Positions 17,053 to 25,776 of a stretch of 64,000 bases of DNA are shown in pieces. The DNA is from Sphingobacteruim zhuxiongii. GTDB lineage: Bacteria; Bacteroidota; Bacteroidia; Sphingobacteriales; Sphingobacteriaceae. Under the pieces are notes generated by a model. It ran no database searches. It was given only the letters and a program-made list of their open reading frames with translations, and was not told where the DNA came from. The stretch is from the NCBI RefSeq assembly GCF_009557615.1, contig NZ_CP045652.1, positions 620,001-684,000 of the forward strand, read 5' to 3'. The position numbers were made by a program, and so were the translations under genes. Position 1 is the first letter of the stretch. Each line of letters starts with the position of its first letter.

Positions 17053-18375
17053 ATGGCAACCATCAATAAGTTAAAAAGCTTTATTAAAGAGGAGCACCTG
17101 CTCGATGCATCAGATAAGATTCTGTTGGCTGTGAGTGGGGGTAAAGACTCGATGTTGATGGCTTGCTTGTTTCATGATTTAGGCTATAATTGCATCATTG
17201 CACATTGTAATTTTAATTTGCGAGGGGCGGAGTCTGATTTAGATGAGGCGCTTGTTCGCGACTATGCCGCAGAATTGGGATACCCCTTTTTTGTAAAACA
17301 CTTCGAGACGGAAGCTTACGCCAAAAAGCATAAAGAGTCTATCCAAATGGCGGCTCGATCTTTACGTTATGCTTGGTTTGAAGAGCTGATGCGCGAAGAA
17401 GCTTGTCAGGTTGTATGCGTTGCTCAACATCTAAATGATCACATCGAAACGGCGCTGTTAAACCTGACGCGTTCAACAGGACTACAAGGACTATTGGGAA
17501 TTGCACCTAAAAGGGACCCTATCGTTCGACCACTACGTTGTTTAACGGCTGAAGAAGTGGAGAAGACTGTAAGCGAATACAATGTTCCCTATAGGGATGA
17601 TCAGTCGAATTTCTCGACAAAGTATGCAAGAAATAAAGTTCGTCTGTCCATTATTCCAAAATTCAAAGAGATACAACCAGACTTTGAGTCCATCATGGTT
17701 CAAAATATTAAGCATTTTGAAGATAGTTATCTGTTCATAAAACGACAGGTTGACGCGATTCGTTCTCAAATTTTTCAAGAAGAGACAGCGCGAACAGTGA
17801 TTGTAAAAGATGCTTTAGGGAATTATATCAATGACAGTTATTTACTGTTTGAATTGTTTAAGCCTTATGGTTTTAATAGGGAGATTTTGATTGATCTTCA
17901 AGATTGTTTTATGCGAGGTATGGGACAGTTATTTGAGTCGCCAAGTCATGAACTTCTATTAGATCGAGATACACTAATTCTACAAGCGAAGGACAGCGAT
18001 GTAGAATTGGATATAAAAATTGAGAAAGGCGATACATCTATTCAAATTGGAAATGCTTCGTTGACATGTTCGATTGGCGAAGTTGAATTCAGTAAAGAAA
18101 GTGATCGCGTTCATATCGATGCCGATTTGCTAGTTTATCCATTAACGATTCGCAACTGGCAATCGGGCGATGTTTTTGTTCCGTTCGGAATGAAAGGGCG
18201 TAAGAAACTTAGTGATTTCTTTATACAGCAGAAAATTGATCGTTTTGAAAAGAAGCGTATTGCACTTTTGGTAAATGGTAATGCTGAGATCATTTGGGTG
18301 ATTAATCATCGCTTAGATAATCGGTATAAAGTGACTGAAAATACAAAGAAAGTACTTACTTTAGTATTCAAATAG
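17053..18375 (+). CDS. tilS: tRNA(Ile)-lysidine synthase
   Basis: TilS converts cytidine 34 of the CAU-anticodon tRNA-Ile to lysidine with ATP and lysine, so that it reads AUA. The 440-residue protein has the PP-loop SGGKDS at residues 29-34, the typical ARSLRYAWFEEL and AQHLNDHIETALLNL segments near 97-140, and a C-terminal TilS domain containing FGMKGRKKLSDFF near 380. The start is the ATG at 17053, and length is normal. The next gene follows after five bases. Confidence 0.96.
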   Translation: MATINKLKSFIKEEHLLDASDKILLAVSGGKDSMLMACLFHDLGYNCIIAHCNFNLRGAESDLDEALVRDYAAELGYPFFVKHFETEAYAKKHKESIQMAARSLRYAWFEELMREEACQVVCVAQHLNDHIETALLNLTRSTGLQGLLGIAPKRDPIVRPLRCLTAEEVEKTVSEYNVPYRDDQSNFSTKYARNKVRLSIIPKFKEIQPDFESIMVQNIKHFEDSYLFIKRQVDAIRSQIFQEETARTVIVKDALGNYINDSYLLFELFKPYGFNREILIDLQDCFMRGMGQLFESPSHELLLDRDTLILQAKDSDVELDIKIEKGDTSIQIGNASLTCSIGEVEFSKESDRVHIDADLLVYPLTIRNWQSGDVFVPFGMKGRKKLSDFFIQQKIDRFEKKRIALLVNGNAEIIWVINHRLDNRYKVTENTKKVLTLVFK

Positions 18376-18380
18376 GAAGC

Positions 18381-18866
18381 ATGGAGGAACAATTACTATT
18401 TAAGGAGAAGCAGTATTTAGGTAGAGATATGACTTGGATTAGCGTTCGATTAATTCTAGCATTGTTCTGCTTTATTGCCTACTATATCAATTTGGAACAT
18501 GTACTCTCGCGACAGTTGTTCTTTATTGTTGGTGGAGGTATTCTAATCGTTTCTATTATTATGCTTTATATGATAAGTTATAGAACGAAGGTGTTTCCTA
18601 CACATATTTTGCTTAGTGGCTTATGGACGACTTCCGTTGTAAAAATTGATTTGAGCTCGGTCGTTAAAGTAGAGAAAAGGCGTTATTCTTCCTTTATTTT
18701 TAATAATCCCGTGTATAATTTGCATAAGAATGGGAAAATTAGATTTTACTCAGGAGGTAAAGATGCTGTTTGGTTAACTGATCGTGACGGATTAATCTAC
18801 GTAATTGGTTCTCAACATCCGCAAGAGCTTTTTAACGCGATTGAAGAGGCTAGATGCAAATCGTAA
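18381..18866 (+). CDS. Two-span membrane protein with PH-like cytoplasmic domain
   Basis: The 161-residue protein has two hydrophobic helices (about 21-41 and 47-69), then a mostly beta domain (about 72-155) whose layout resembles bacterial PH domains: a strand-rich core with IRFYSGGKDAVWLTDRDG and a final helix HPQELFNAIEEA. It begins five bases after tilS and so is probably cotranscribed. No enzymatic motif is visible and the role is unknown. Confidence 0.65.
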   Translation: MEEQLLFKEKQYLGRDMTWISVRLILALFCFIAYYINLEHVLSRQLFFIVGGGILIVSIIMLYMISYRTKVFPTHILLSGLWTTSVVKIDLSSVVKVEKRRYSSFIFNNPVYNLHKNGKIRFYSGGKDAVWLTDRDGLIYVIGSQHPQELFNAIEEARCKS

Positions 18867-18924
18867 AAATTTGTTAACTGATATTAGTCTGACAATTGTA
18901 TTTAGTTTGAAACCAATATTTTTT

Positions 18925-18932
18925 TAAATTTG
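18925..18932 (+). promoter_or_regulatory. -7 element (TAAATTTG) of the DUF4834 gene
   Basis: An exact TAnnTTTG match 16 bases before the ATG at 18949. A TTTG lies 15 bases upstream of it at 18906-18909, closer than the usual -33 spacing. Confidence 0.45.
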
Positions 18933-18948
18933 GTAAAAAGCATTAGAA

Positions 18949-19248
18949 ATGACATTTATCTATTTCCTTATATCGATTATTTTATTTTACTACTTATTCA
19001 AGTTTGGTATGCGTTTGTTGATGCCGTTCTTCATGCGAAAGCTGACAGAGCGATTAATGAATAAGCAACAACAGTATGCGAATGAGGGTCCTTTTCAACA
19101 ATCTTATGGTGATCCGTTCAGAACTTATAATGAACGCGAAAAGCGTACTGATGGGAAAGTGAAAGTCGAATTTACTCCAACAAAGGATGCACCTAAAAAA
19201 GGGACTGCTACCGCGGGCGAGTTTATCGATTTTGAAGAGGTAAAGTAA
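18949..19248 (+). CDS. DUF4834-family membrane-anchored protein
   Basis: The 99-residue protein has one N-terminal membrane helix (about 2-21), a basic-amphipathic stretch and a polar tail ending GEFIDFEEVK, with an (F/Y)-D-(F/Y) style acidic terminus characteristic of the DUF4834 family of Bacteroidota. The family has no assigned function. It sits immediately upstream of recF. Confidence 0.75.
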   Translation: MTFIYFLISIILFYYLFKFGMRLLMPFFMRKLTERLMNKQQQYANEGPFQQSYGDPFRTYNEREKRTDGKVKVEFTPTKDAPKKGTATAGEFIDFEEVK

Positions 19249-19269
19249 GATAGAGCAACATAAAAAGCC

Positions 19270-19277
19270 TATCTTTG
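19270..19277 (+). promoter_or_regulatory. -7 element (TATCTTTG) of recF
   Basis: An exact TAnnTTTG match ends seven bases before the recF ATG at 19285, implying a leaderless or very short leader. Confidence 0.45.
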
Positions 19278-19284
19278 TGTTGCT

Positions 19285-20394
19285 ATGTGGCTCAAACACC
19301 TTTCTGTTTTAAATTTTAAAAACTATACGGAATCTACCTTAGAATTTCTTCCAGCTACGAATGCCTTTACGGGGCAAAACGGCGCAGGGAAGACAAATCT
19401 GCTAGATGCTATTCACTATCTTTCGCTCTGTAAATCATATTTCAATCCGATTGATTCGCAGCATATTAAGAAGGGGGAAGATTGGTTTATGGTTCAAGGA
19501 GAGTTTGATCGAGAATTGATGTGCGATCAGGTCTCTTGCAGTTTGAAGAAGAACCAGAAAAAACAGTTTAAGAAGAATAAGAAAGAGTACGGGCGCCTTG
19601 CTGATCATATCGGACAATTTCCGTTAGTGATGATATCCCCTAATGATTCCTTTATTATTATGGATGGGAGTGAGGAGCGTCGCAAGTTTGTCGATAATGT
19701 GATTTCTCAAACAGATAATCATTATCTAGATTACCTCATTAATTACAATCGAATCTTATTGCAAAGGAATACCGTATTGAAAAACATCCGGGAAACTGGT
19801 GTTTTCGATATTGGACTTTTGGAAGTTCTCAATATGCAATTAGTTGATAGTGGGGAGAAGATCTTCGCAAGACGACGCGAATTTATGAATGAATTCTTGC
19901 CAGAATTTCAACGCTATTATCAATTTCTTTCTGATGATGCCGAACAGGTTAGTTTGATTTACGAATCACAGTTACTGACGAACGACTTTATGGATTTGTT
20001 GAGTTCTCAACTAGATAAGGATCGTGCGTTGGAACGTACTACGGTAGGTATTCATAAGGATGATTTGCTATTTAGTATTCATGAAGGGATGCCGCTTAAG
20101 AAATTCGGTTCGCAGGGTCAGCAGAAGTCTTTTTTAATCGCTCTGAAGCTTGCTCAATATGCATTTTTGAAGAACAGAAAGCAATTTAAACCGCTATTGT
20201 TACTTGATGATATCTTTGATAAATTGGATGATCAGCGGACGAAAAAGTTAATGAAATTGGTTTCTGAAGACGAGTTCGGACAAATCTTTTTAACAGACAC
20301 AGATTCCTTCAGAATACAGCGTATTTTTAAAGAAATTGGTAAACCTATTCGTATCTTTGAAGTTGAAGGAGGACAGGTTCATGGCGAAATATAG
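19285..20394 (+). CDS. recF: DNA replication and repair protein RecF
   Basis: RecF is an SMC-like ATPase that loads RecA at gapped DNA with RecO and RecR. The 369-residue protein has the Walker A GQNGAGKTN near residue 30, the signature GSQGQQKSF near 274 and the Walker B LLLLDDIFDKLD near 308. The last 14 bases overlap the start of the DUF721 gene, so translation is coupled. Length and motifs are normal. Confidence 0.96.
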   Translation: MWLKHLSVLNFKNYTESTLEFLPATNAFTGQNGAGKTNLLDAIHYLSLCKSYFNPIDSQHIKKGEDWFMVQGEFDRELMCDQVSCSLKKNQKKQFKKNKKEYGRLADHIGQFPLVMISPNDSFIIMDGSEERRKFVDNVISQTDNHYLDYLINYNRILLQRNTVLKNIRETGVFDIGLLEVLNMQLVDSGEKIFARRREFMNEFLPEFQRYYQFLSDDAEQVSLIYESQLLTNDFMDLLSSQLDKDRALERTTVGIHKDDLLFSIHEGMPLKKFGSQGQQKSFLIALKLAQYAFLKNRKQFKPLLLLDDIFDKLDDQRTKKLMKLVSEDEFGQIFLTDTDSFRIQRIFKEIGKPIRIFEVEGGQVHGEI

Positions 20395-20695
20395 CGACGA
20401 TTCATTTAGACGAAGTGACGACATCACAATCAAACAAGCAGTTGAGAAGTTACTTGATGTTTATCGCTTACGCCGTAAATTTGACGAGACTTCGATTATA
20501 TCCGCTTGGCCAGAGTTAATTGGTGCTGCGATCGCCAACCGAACCCAACAAATCTATATTCGCGACAGAAAGTTATTCGTCAAAGTAGAGTCTGCAGTTA
20601 TAAAGAATGAATTAGCAATAATGCGCCGTCAGATTATCGGTCGCGTCAATGAATATGTAGGTCAGGTCGTGATCGAAGAGTTTGTTATCCTTTAG
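20381..20695 (+). CDS. DUF721 (DciA-like) protein
   Basis: The 104-residue protein starts at the ATG at 20381 (MAKYSDDS), chosen because GAAGGAGG lies just upstream as a good Shine-Dalgarno and the family core starts there. The fold is the DUF721 core: SIISAWPELIGAAIANRTQ near 45 and the strand-rich RDRKLFVKVESAVIKNEL. DUF721 proteins are widespread beside recF/gyr genes, and the related DciA helps load replicative helicase. The overlap with recF fits a replication role, which is inferred. Confidence 0.8.
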   Translation: MAKYSDDSFRRSDDITIKQAVEKLLDVYRLRRKFDETSIISAWPELIGAAIANRTQQIYIRDRKLFVKVESAVIKNELAIMRRQIIGRVNEYVGQVVIEEFVIL

Positions 20696-20721
20696 TTCTA
20701 CTATTACTGTATTTTCGATTT

Positions 20722-21618
20722 ATGAAGTACTATACGTCAGCTTTGCTGGGTTTTGTTATTTGGGGCACTTTTGCCTTGGTCTTAAAGCCACTCGGAGCAT
20801 TCGGAGCGCTCGATATTCTTATTCATCGGGTAATTTTTGCAGCCATTTCAATTGTAATTGCTTGTTTTTTGTTCCGTAGGAAACAAACTTTAGCGAGTAT
20901 CCATTATATCAAAACCTTAGATCGTAGTCGAAAAACGAAATTGCTTATAAACGTCGTTTCGTCTGCTATATTCCTAGCGTTTAACTGGTTTTCATTTATC
21001 TACGTAATGAATGCTATCAGTGTAAATGCAACCTCTTTAGCGTATCTTATCTGTCCGATCTTAACAACTATACTCGCCAGTCTATTCTTAAATGAGAGGC
21101 TTAATAATGGGCAATGGTTGGCAGTATTTATAGCCGCAGTTAGTTGTATTATTTTAGCGTATGGTCATTTTATGGATCTATTCTATAGCATGATGATTGC
21201 CCTATCGTATGCAATCTACCTTATCTTACAAAAGAATAGTTTCCAGATTGATAAGTTTTTTTCACTAACGATACATATCGTAGTGAGTATGTTTCTCCTA
21301 TTACCACTTTTAGGTATCGTCGACACTAGCAGTGTCAAGACTCCTGAATTCTATGGACTCGTATTTGTGATTGCTGTTGGGTATACCATTATTCCCTTAT
21401 TCATGAATATCTTCGCATTGAAGGGATTAGATTCCTCAGTCGTTGGAATATTAATGTATTTAAACCCAATCATCAGTTTCTTCTTGGCAGTTTTTTATTA
21501 CCGAGAACCTATCAACACACAGCAAATTGTGGCATTTTCTATGATTATGTTGGCTATATTAGTGTTCAATGCGGCTTATATTTACGAACGGCGTAGAAAA
21601 TTGAAAATCCAATCCTAG
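20722..21618 (+). CDS. EamA/RarD-like drug/metabolite transporter
   Basis: The 298-residue protein is a ten-helix transporter with two EamA repeats. The N-terminal ALLGFVIWGTFALVLKPLG and the FNWFSFIYVMNAISVNATSL stretch (each under 20 residues) are typical of the RarD branch. The transported compound cannot be told. The Crp-like regulator starts four bases downstream, so the two are cotranscribed. Confidence 0.85.
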   Translation: MKYYTSALLGFVIWGTFALVLKPLGAFGALDILIHRVIFAAISIVIACFLFRRKQTLASIHYIKTLDRSRKTKLLINVVSSAIFLAFNWFSFIYVMNAISVNATSLAYLICPILTTILASLFLNERLNNGQWLAVFIAAVSCIILAYGHFMDLFYSMMIALSYAIYLILQKNSFQIDKFFSLTIHIVVSMFLLLPLLGIVDTSSVKTPEFYGLVFVIAVGYTIIPLFMNIFALKGLDSSVVGILMYLNPIISFFLAVFYYREPINTQQIVAFSMIMLAILVFNAAYIYERRRKLKIQS

Positions 21619-21622
21619 AAAA

Positions 21623-22183
21623 ATGGACTTTAAAGCTTCCTTATTTCAAATGTTTGACCTTTCTGATAAGCAGGCTGATTTAATATTGAGCAAGTTTAGG
21701 CGAGAGCGTTTAGAAAAGAACGAATTGTATTTAGAGGAAGGGAAGAAATGTGAAAAGATGAGCTTTATTCAGGCTGGATATTGTCGGGTTTTTAGGCAAA
21801 CTCCGGATAAAGAAGTGACCCAATGGATAGGAGGGCAGGGGTATTTTGTCACCGATTTGGCGTCCTTTCTATTTGATCAGGAAGCCAAATGGAGTATTGA
21901 TGCGTTAACTTCAGTAGAGCTTTTTACGTTGAACAAGAAGGATTATCAAACCATAGAGGGCGAGATTCCAGATTGGAATATATTGGAGAAACGTTTTATT
22001 GCAAAGTGCTTTATGGTGCTAGAGCAACGTATCTTTAACTTTATTGCACTTTCAGCAGAGGAACGCTATCGGCAATATTTTGAACAACAGAAAGATCTTT
22101 TCAATCAAGTTCCGCTTCAATATATAGCTTCCGTCTTAGGCATGAGTCCGGAGACACTCTCTAGGATAAGAAGTAAGGGATAA
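21623..22183 (+). CDS. Crp/Fnr-family transcriptional regulator
   Basis: The 186-residue protein has an N-terminal cyclic-nucleotide-binding-type beta barrel (about 15-110; CEKMSFIQAGYCRVFR near 35) and a C-terminal helix-turn-helix (PLQYIASVLGMSPETLSRIR near 162-181). It lacks the conserved PRSALLR-type phosphate loop of a cAMP binder, so the ligand is unknown. The type is very common in Bacteroidota. It may regulate the transporter in front of it. Confidence 0.85.
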   Translation: MDFKASLFQMFDLSDKQADLILSKFRRERLEKNELYLEEGKKCEKMSFIQAGYCRVFRQTPDKEVTQWIGGQGYFVTDLASFLFDQEAKWSIDALTSVELFTLNKKDYQTIEGEIPDWNILEKRFIAKCFMVLEQRIFNFIALSAEERYRQYFEQQKDLFNQVPLQYIASVLGMSPETLSRIRSKG

Positions 22184-22190
22184 TTAGTAA

Positions 22191-23024
22191 TTAATAAAAT
22201 GATATGAGGTTCTGCACATCTGCGGATAACTCCTCTAGAATTTTAAAGCTGACGGGCTCCTTTTCGTAAAGTTTTTCAAACACTTCATTAATTCGTACTT
22301 GATACATACTAGGGGCAAACTCAAAACTGTCAATTCTTAGTACGGCATTCTTTTCGTTCAAGAAGTAAATTTTGTTTTTAGCAAATATGACTTGATTGAG
22401 AGCGGATACGACTCGGAATATTAGTCCATTGAGGTAATATTGATCTCCAGAAAGTTTAGCTTTTTTCGCAAGTTTTAGGCTGAAATCGGCTTCAAAAAGA
22501 TAGAACTGTATAATTGAAGCCTGTAAATTGTCAGGATACTGCTGAGCAATCGTTTTAAGATCGTTGAATTGCTGATTTTTAGAATACAGTATATTGCAGG
22601 TTGCCAATTCTCCACGATACATATAGCTTAGATAGGCGTGAGGATGTCCGACATGGTAATTATTGGAGAAGATACCCGCATTAGTTTGATCGATTATATT
22701 TTCGACTCGTCCAATGTCTCGAAAGATTAAGTCTACGGCATGTCCATCAATTTGTAACCAAGCGCCGAAGTTTACCCATTGACCCCAGTCACCTTCTTTT
22801 CCGATAAGTGAATCTCTCTTTTGATCATCGAGCAAGCTGGCTATATCGTTGAGTAATTCGTAGTCAATGCAATGTGGTTGATAATATAATCCAATATCTA
22901 TATCAGAGTCTTTGTTGAATGTTCCCGTTGCTCTAGATCCGCCAAGAACGATACCTTCTATACAATCTAAGCTTGAAAATGCATGTGTTACTTTCTGTAA
23001 TATGCTATCTATTATTGTACTCAT
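22191..23024 (-). CDS. Nucleotidyltransferase-domain protein (DUF4037-like)
   Basis: The 277-residue protein has the minimal nucleotidyltransferase signature GGSRATGTFNKDSDIDIG (residues 27-45), with the GS motif and the DxD metal ligands, and a later HAVDLIFRD that could carry the third carboxylate. The C-terminal half (about 150-277) is helical, as in kanamycin-nucleotidyltransferase-like enzymes. The substrate is unknown; antibiotic modification, sugar activation or a toxin-type tRNA modification are all possible. It converges with the Crp-like gene and stands alone. Confidence 0.8.
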   Translation of the reverse strand: MSTIIDSILQKVTHAFSSLDCIEGIVLGGSRATGTFNKDSDIDIGLYYQPHCIDYELLNDIASLLDDQKRDSLIGKEGDWGQWVNFGAWLQIDGHAVDLIFRDIGRVENIIDQTNAGIFSNNYHVGHPHAYLSYMYRGELATCNILYSKNQQFNDLKTIAQQYPDNLQASIIQFYLFEADFSLKLAKKAKLSGDQYYLNGLIFRVVSALNQVIFAKNKIYFLNEKNAVLRIDSFEFAPSMYQVRINEVFEKLYEKEPVSFKILEELSADVQNLISFY

Positions 23025-23109
23025 AGTCTGTTTCTTTCCCTTAATTTACTAAAAAATCTTCTTGATAAATGTCAAGTGGCGTTGAAAATACAGCTACTAT
23101 CTTTATTGT

Positions 23110-23550
23110 ATGAAAGAAATTATAGAAACACATGTACTGATTAATAAGTCTGCTAAGGCAATTTGGAATATATTGAGCGACTTTAAATCCTATCCATCAT
23201 GGAGTCCAACGATTCGATTCTTTGAGGGTGTCCCAGTTGTTGGGAAAAGGAGGCAAGTAAGTTTACAGCAGCCTGGTGGTACAGCGATTAAAATGAATCC
23301 TATTTTCTTGAAAATAGATCTGAATGAAGAGCTTCGATGGAAAGGTCGTTTAGGACTTAATGGTATCTTTGATGGGGAGCATTACTTTATTTTGAAAGCA
23401 ATATCAGATCAACAGACCCTATTAATTCAGGGAGAGATATTTACTGGAATCCTTGTTCCATTTCTTAAGAAAATGATACATGGAAATACATTGGCTGGTT
23501 TTGAAGCTTTCAATCAAGCGATAAAAGAAAGAGCAGAAGCAGTTCTTTAG
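23110..23550 (+). CDS. SRPBCC (START-like) domain protein
   Basis: The 146-residue protein has the polyketide-cyclase/START helix-grip layout, with INKSAKAIWNILSDFKSYPSW at the front (the classic sWpnvLsdfesyp-W pattern) and the C-terminal helix that closes the pocket. Such proteins bind hydrophobic ligands; the ligand is unknown. A TATCTTTA box (7 of 8 matches to the -7 consensus) lies just upstream. Its stop overlaps the stop of the convergent Sua5-type gene by three bases. Confidence 0.75.
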   Translation: MKEIIETHVLINKSAKAIWNILSDFKSYPSWSPTIRFFEGVPVVGKRRQVSLQQPGGTAIKMNPIFLKIDLNEELRWKGRLGLNGIFDGEHYFILKAISDQQTLLIQGEIFTGILVPFLKKMIHGNTLAGFEAFNQAIKERAEAVL

Positions 23551-24167
23551 AGATAAAGATTTAAATCTCCTTTACCTTCCCTGATGATTTCGAATTCTCC
23601 ACTTGTTAGATCAACTACAGTCGAAGCTACGTTATCACCATATCCACCATCAATTACTAGATCGACTTTCTCCTGATACTTTTCATATATTAATTCAGGA
23701 TCAGTAGAATATTCAATGATCTCATCTTCATCGTGAATTGATGTGGTTACGATTGGATTGCCAAGTTCTTTTACGATTTCACGAACGATATTGTTGTCCG
23801 GAACACGTATACCAACGGTCTTTTTCTTAGAGCTTAGAAGCTTAGGAACTTGCGAACTGGCATTGAAAATAAATGTAAAAGGTCCCGGGAGAGCTTTTTT
23901 CAAGACACGGAACACAGCCGTATCAAAAGGTTTGGTATACTGTGAGATATCTGTAAGATCATAACAGATAAAAGATAGATTAGATTTATCTGGTTTTAAG
24001 CCACGTATTGCACATACCCTTTCAATCGCCTTTTGATTGGTGATATCACACCCTATACCATAAACGGTATCCGTAGGATAGATAATGACACCGCCTTTAC
24101 GGAGAATATCTACAGCCTGCTGAATAGATTTCGGATTCGGGTTATCGTTGTATATTTTTAGTAGCAT
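23547..24167 (-). CDS. L-threonylcarbamoyladenylate synthase (Sua5/YciO/YrdC family)
   Basis: The 206-residue protein is a single YrdC domain: GGVIIYPTDTVYGIGCD near residues 26-42, the KPDKSNLSFICYD block near 62, and SIHDEDEI near 145. In the pathway to N6-threonylcarbamoyladenosine it makes the activated threonylcarbamoyl-AMP from threonine, bicarbonate and ATP. The KxR...SxN signature residues are read here as KPDKSNLS, closer to the YciO branch than to classical TsaC, so a second paralog may carry the main tRNA function. Confidence 0.85.
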   Translation of the reverse strand: MLLKIYNDNPNPKSIQQAVDILRKGGVIIYPTDTVYGIGCDITNQKAIERVCAIRGLKPDKSNLSFICYDLTDISQYTKPFDTAVFRVLKKALPGPFTFIFNASSQVPKLLSSKKKTVGIRVPDNNIVREIVKELGNPIVTTSIHDEDEIIEYSTDPELIYEKYQEKVDLVIDGGYGDNVASTVVDLTSGEFEIIREGKGDLNLYL

Positions 24168-24205
24168 AAAATTAGATTAAACTAGCTCTCTTTTTATAGT
24201 AAAAC

Positions 24206-24241
24206 AAAAACCGTCAAAATTAGTTTGTTTTGACGGTTTTT
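24206..24241 (-). terminator. Intrinsic terminator downstream of asnS
   Basis: AAAAACCGTCAAAA (24206-24219) and TTTTGACGGTTTTT (24228-24241) form a perfect 14-base-pair stem with an 8-base loop. Read on the minus strand it ends in a T-rich tract and lies 20 bases past the asnS stop. Confidence 0.85.
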
Positions 24242-24260
24242 GATATTTTCTTGAAGCAGA

Positions 24261-25706
24261 TTAAAATTCTGCGTTTTTTGGTGTTCTTGGGAAAGGTATC
24301 ACGTCACGAATATTTGTCATCCCTGTAGTGAATAAGACTAAACGTTCAAATCCTACACCAAATCCAGAGTGAGGTACAGATCCGAAGCGGCGTGTATCTA
24401 AGAACCACTCCATTTCTTCTGTAGGAATTCCTACTTCACCCATTCTAGTGATTAGTTTTTCTAAGTTTTCTTCACGCTGAGAACCGCCAACCATCTCTCC
24501 GATACCTGGGAATAAGATGTCCATTGCACGAACAGTATTTCTACCTTGCGCGTCCACTGGATTCTGCTTCATATAGAAAGACTTGATTTCTCTAGGGTAG
24601 TCAGTTAAGATAACAGGCTTTTTGAAGTGTTTCTCGACTAAATAACGCTCGTGTTCTGATTGAAGATCAGCTCCCCATCCTTCGATTAAGTATTTAAACT
24701 GTTTCTTTTGGTTAGGCTTGCTCTTCTGCAATATATCTACTGCTTCAGTATAAGTTACTCGTTCGAAATCATTATCGATAACGAAGTTTAGTTTTTCTAT
24801 TAAGTTAAGTTCCGAGCGATCTGCTTGAGGTTTAGATTTTTCTTCTTCCAACAAGCGATTCTTTAAGAACTCGATTTCTTCAGGGCAATTTTCTAGTGCA
24901 TAGCTGATGACGTATTTCAATAGATCTTCAGCAAGATCCATATTGTCTTCTAATTCGTAGAAAGCCATCTCTGGTTCAATCATCCAGAATTCCGCAAGGT
25001 GACGTGTGGTGTTCGAATTCTCCGCACGGAACGTTGGACCGAAAGTATATATATTTCCGAATGCCATCGCGGCTAATTCACCTTCCAATTGACCAGAAAC
25101 CGTAAGGTTTGTTGCTTTACCGAAGAAATCTTCTTTAAAGTCAATTGCGCCAGATTCTGTACGTGGGGGATTGTTTAAATCTAAAGTCGTTACTTGAAAC
25201 ATCTCTCCAGCACCTTCTGCATCCGAACCTGTGATAATAGGGGTATGCATGTAAACGAAATCTCTTTCGTTGAAGAACTTATTCACAGCAAATGCTAAAG
25301 CATTACGTACTTTGAAAACTGCATTGAAAGTTCCTGTACGGAAACGTAAATGAGCGATTTCGCGTAAGAACTCTAAGCTGTGTTTCTTCGGTTGCAGAGG
25401 GTATTTCTCAGGGTCAGAATCTCCAATAATTGAAACCTCCGTAGCTTTTACTTCTACGCGTTGTCCTTTACCTTGTGATTCTACTAGAACACCTTGTACG
25501 CGAACCGCTGCGCCTGTTGTTATGCGCTTTAAGATTTCATCAGCTGTATTTTCGAAGTCGACTACTGCCTGTATATTATTGATGGTTGAACCATCATTGA
25601 TTGCAATAAATTGATTATTACGGAAAGTACGAACCCAACCTTTTACGATTACTTCTTTTCCGAATTCTTCCGATTTTAATAAGTCTTTAATTCTTGTGTG
25701 TTCCAT
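24261..25706 (-). CDS. asnS: Asparagine-tRNA ligase
   Basis: AsnRS charges tRNA-Asn. The 481-residue protein has an N-terminal OB-fold anticodon-binding domain ([14 protein letters not shown] near 20) and the class II catalytic core, with motif 2 [19 protein letters not shown] near 235 and motif 3 [12 protein letters not shown] near 455. I start it at ATG 25706 ([10 protein letters not shown]); three further codons back to a TTG at 25715 are less likely. A TATTTTTG -7 box lies at 25748-25755. Asn rather than Asp specificity is supported by the overall sequence pattern of the AsnRS group. Confidence 0.96.
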   Translation of the reverse strand: MEHTRIKDLLKSEEFGKEVIVKGWVRTFRNNQFIAINDGSTINNIQAVVDFENTADEILKRITTGAAVRVQGVLVESQGKGQRVEVKATEVSIIGDSDPEKYPLQPKKHSLEFLREIAHLRFRTGTFNAVFKVRNALAFAVNKFFNERDFVYMHTPIITGSDAEGAGEMFQVTTLDLNNPPRTESGAIDFKEDFFGKATNLTVSGQLEGELAAMAFGNIYTFGPTFRAENSNTTRHLAEFWMIEPEMAFYELEDNMDLAEDLLKYVISYALENCPEEIEFLKNRLLEEEKSKPQADRSELNLIEKLNFVIDNDFERVTYTEAVDILQKSKPNQKKQFKYLIEGWGADLQSEHERYLVEKHFKKPVILTDYPREIKSFYMKQNPVDAQGRNTVRAMDILFPGIGEMVGGSQREENLEKLITRMGEVGIPTEEMEWFLDTRRFGSVPHSGFGVGFERLVLFTTGMTNIRDVIPFPRTPKNAEF

Positions 25707-25747
25707 TGTATTCAAAAGAATGATAGTAGGCTATTCTGTAAGCCCTA

Positions 25748-25755
25748 CAAAAATA
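25748..25755 (-). promoter_or_regulatory. -7 element (TATTTTTG) of asnS
   Basis: An exact TAnnTTTG match on the minus strand, 41 bases upstream of the asnS ATG, in the 70-base gap after hemB. It makes asnS a separate transcription unit from the hem genes. Confidence 0.5.
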
Positions 25756-25776
25756 GCCATTTAATTGATTTATCAG

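Noticed and set aside
22191..23024. The nucleotidyltransferase and its neighbours as a toxin-antitoxin pair
   Set aside because: Its flanking genes are on the opposite strand (Crp-like regulator and SRPBCC protein), and no small HEPN or antitoxin-like frame is adjacent.
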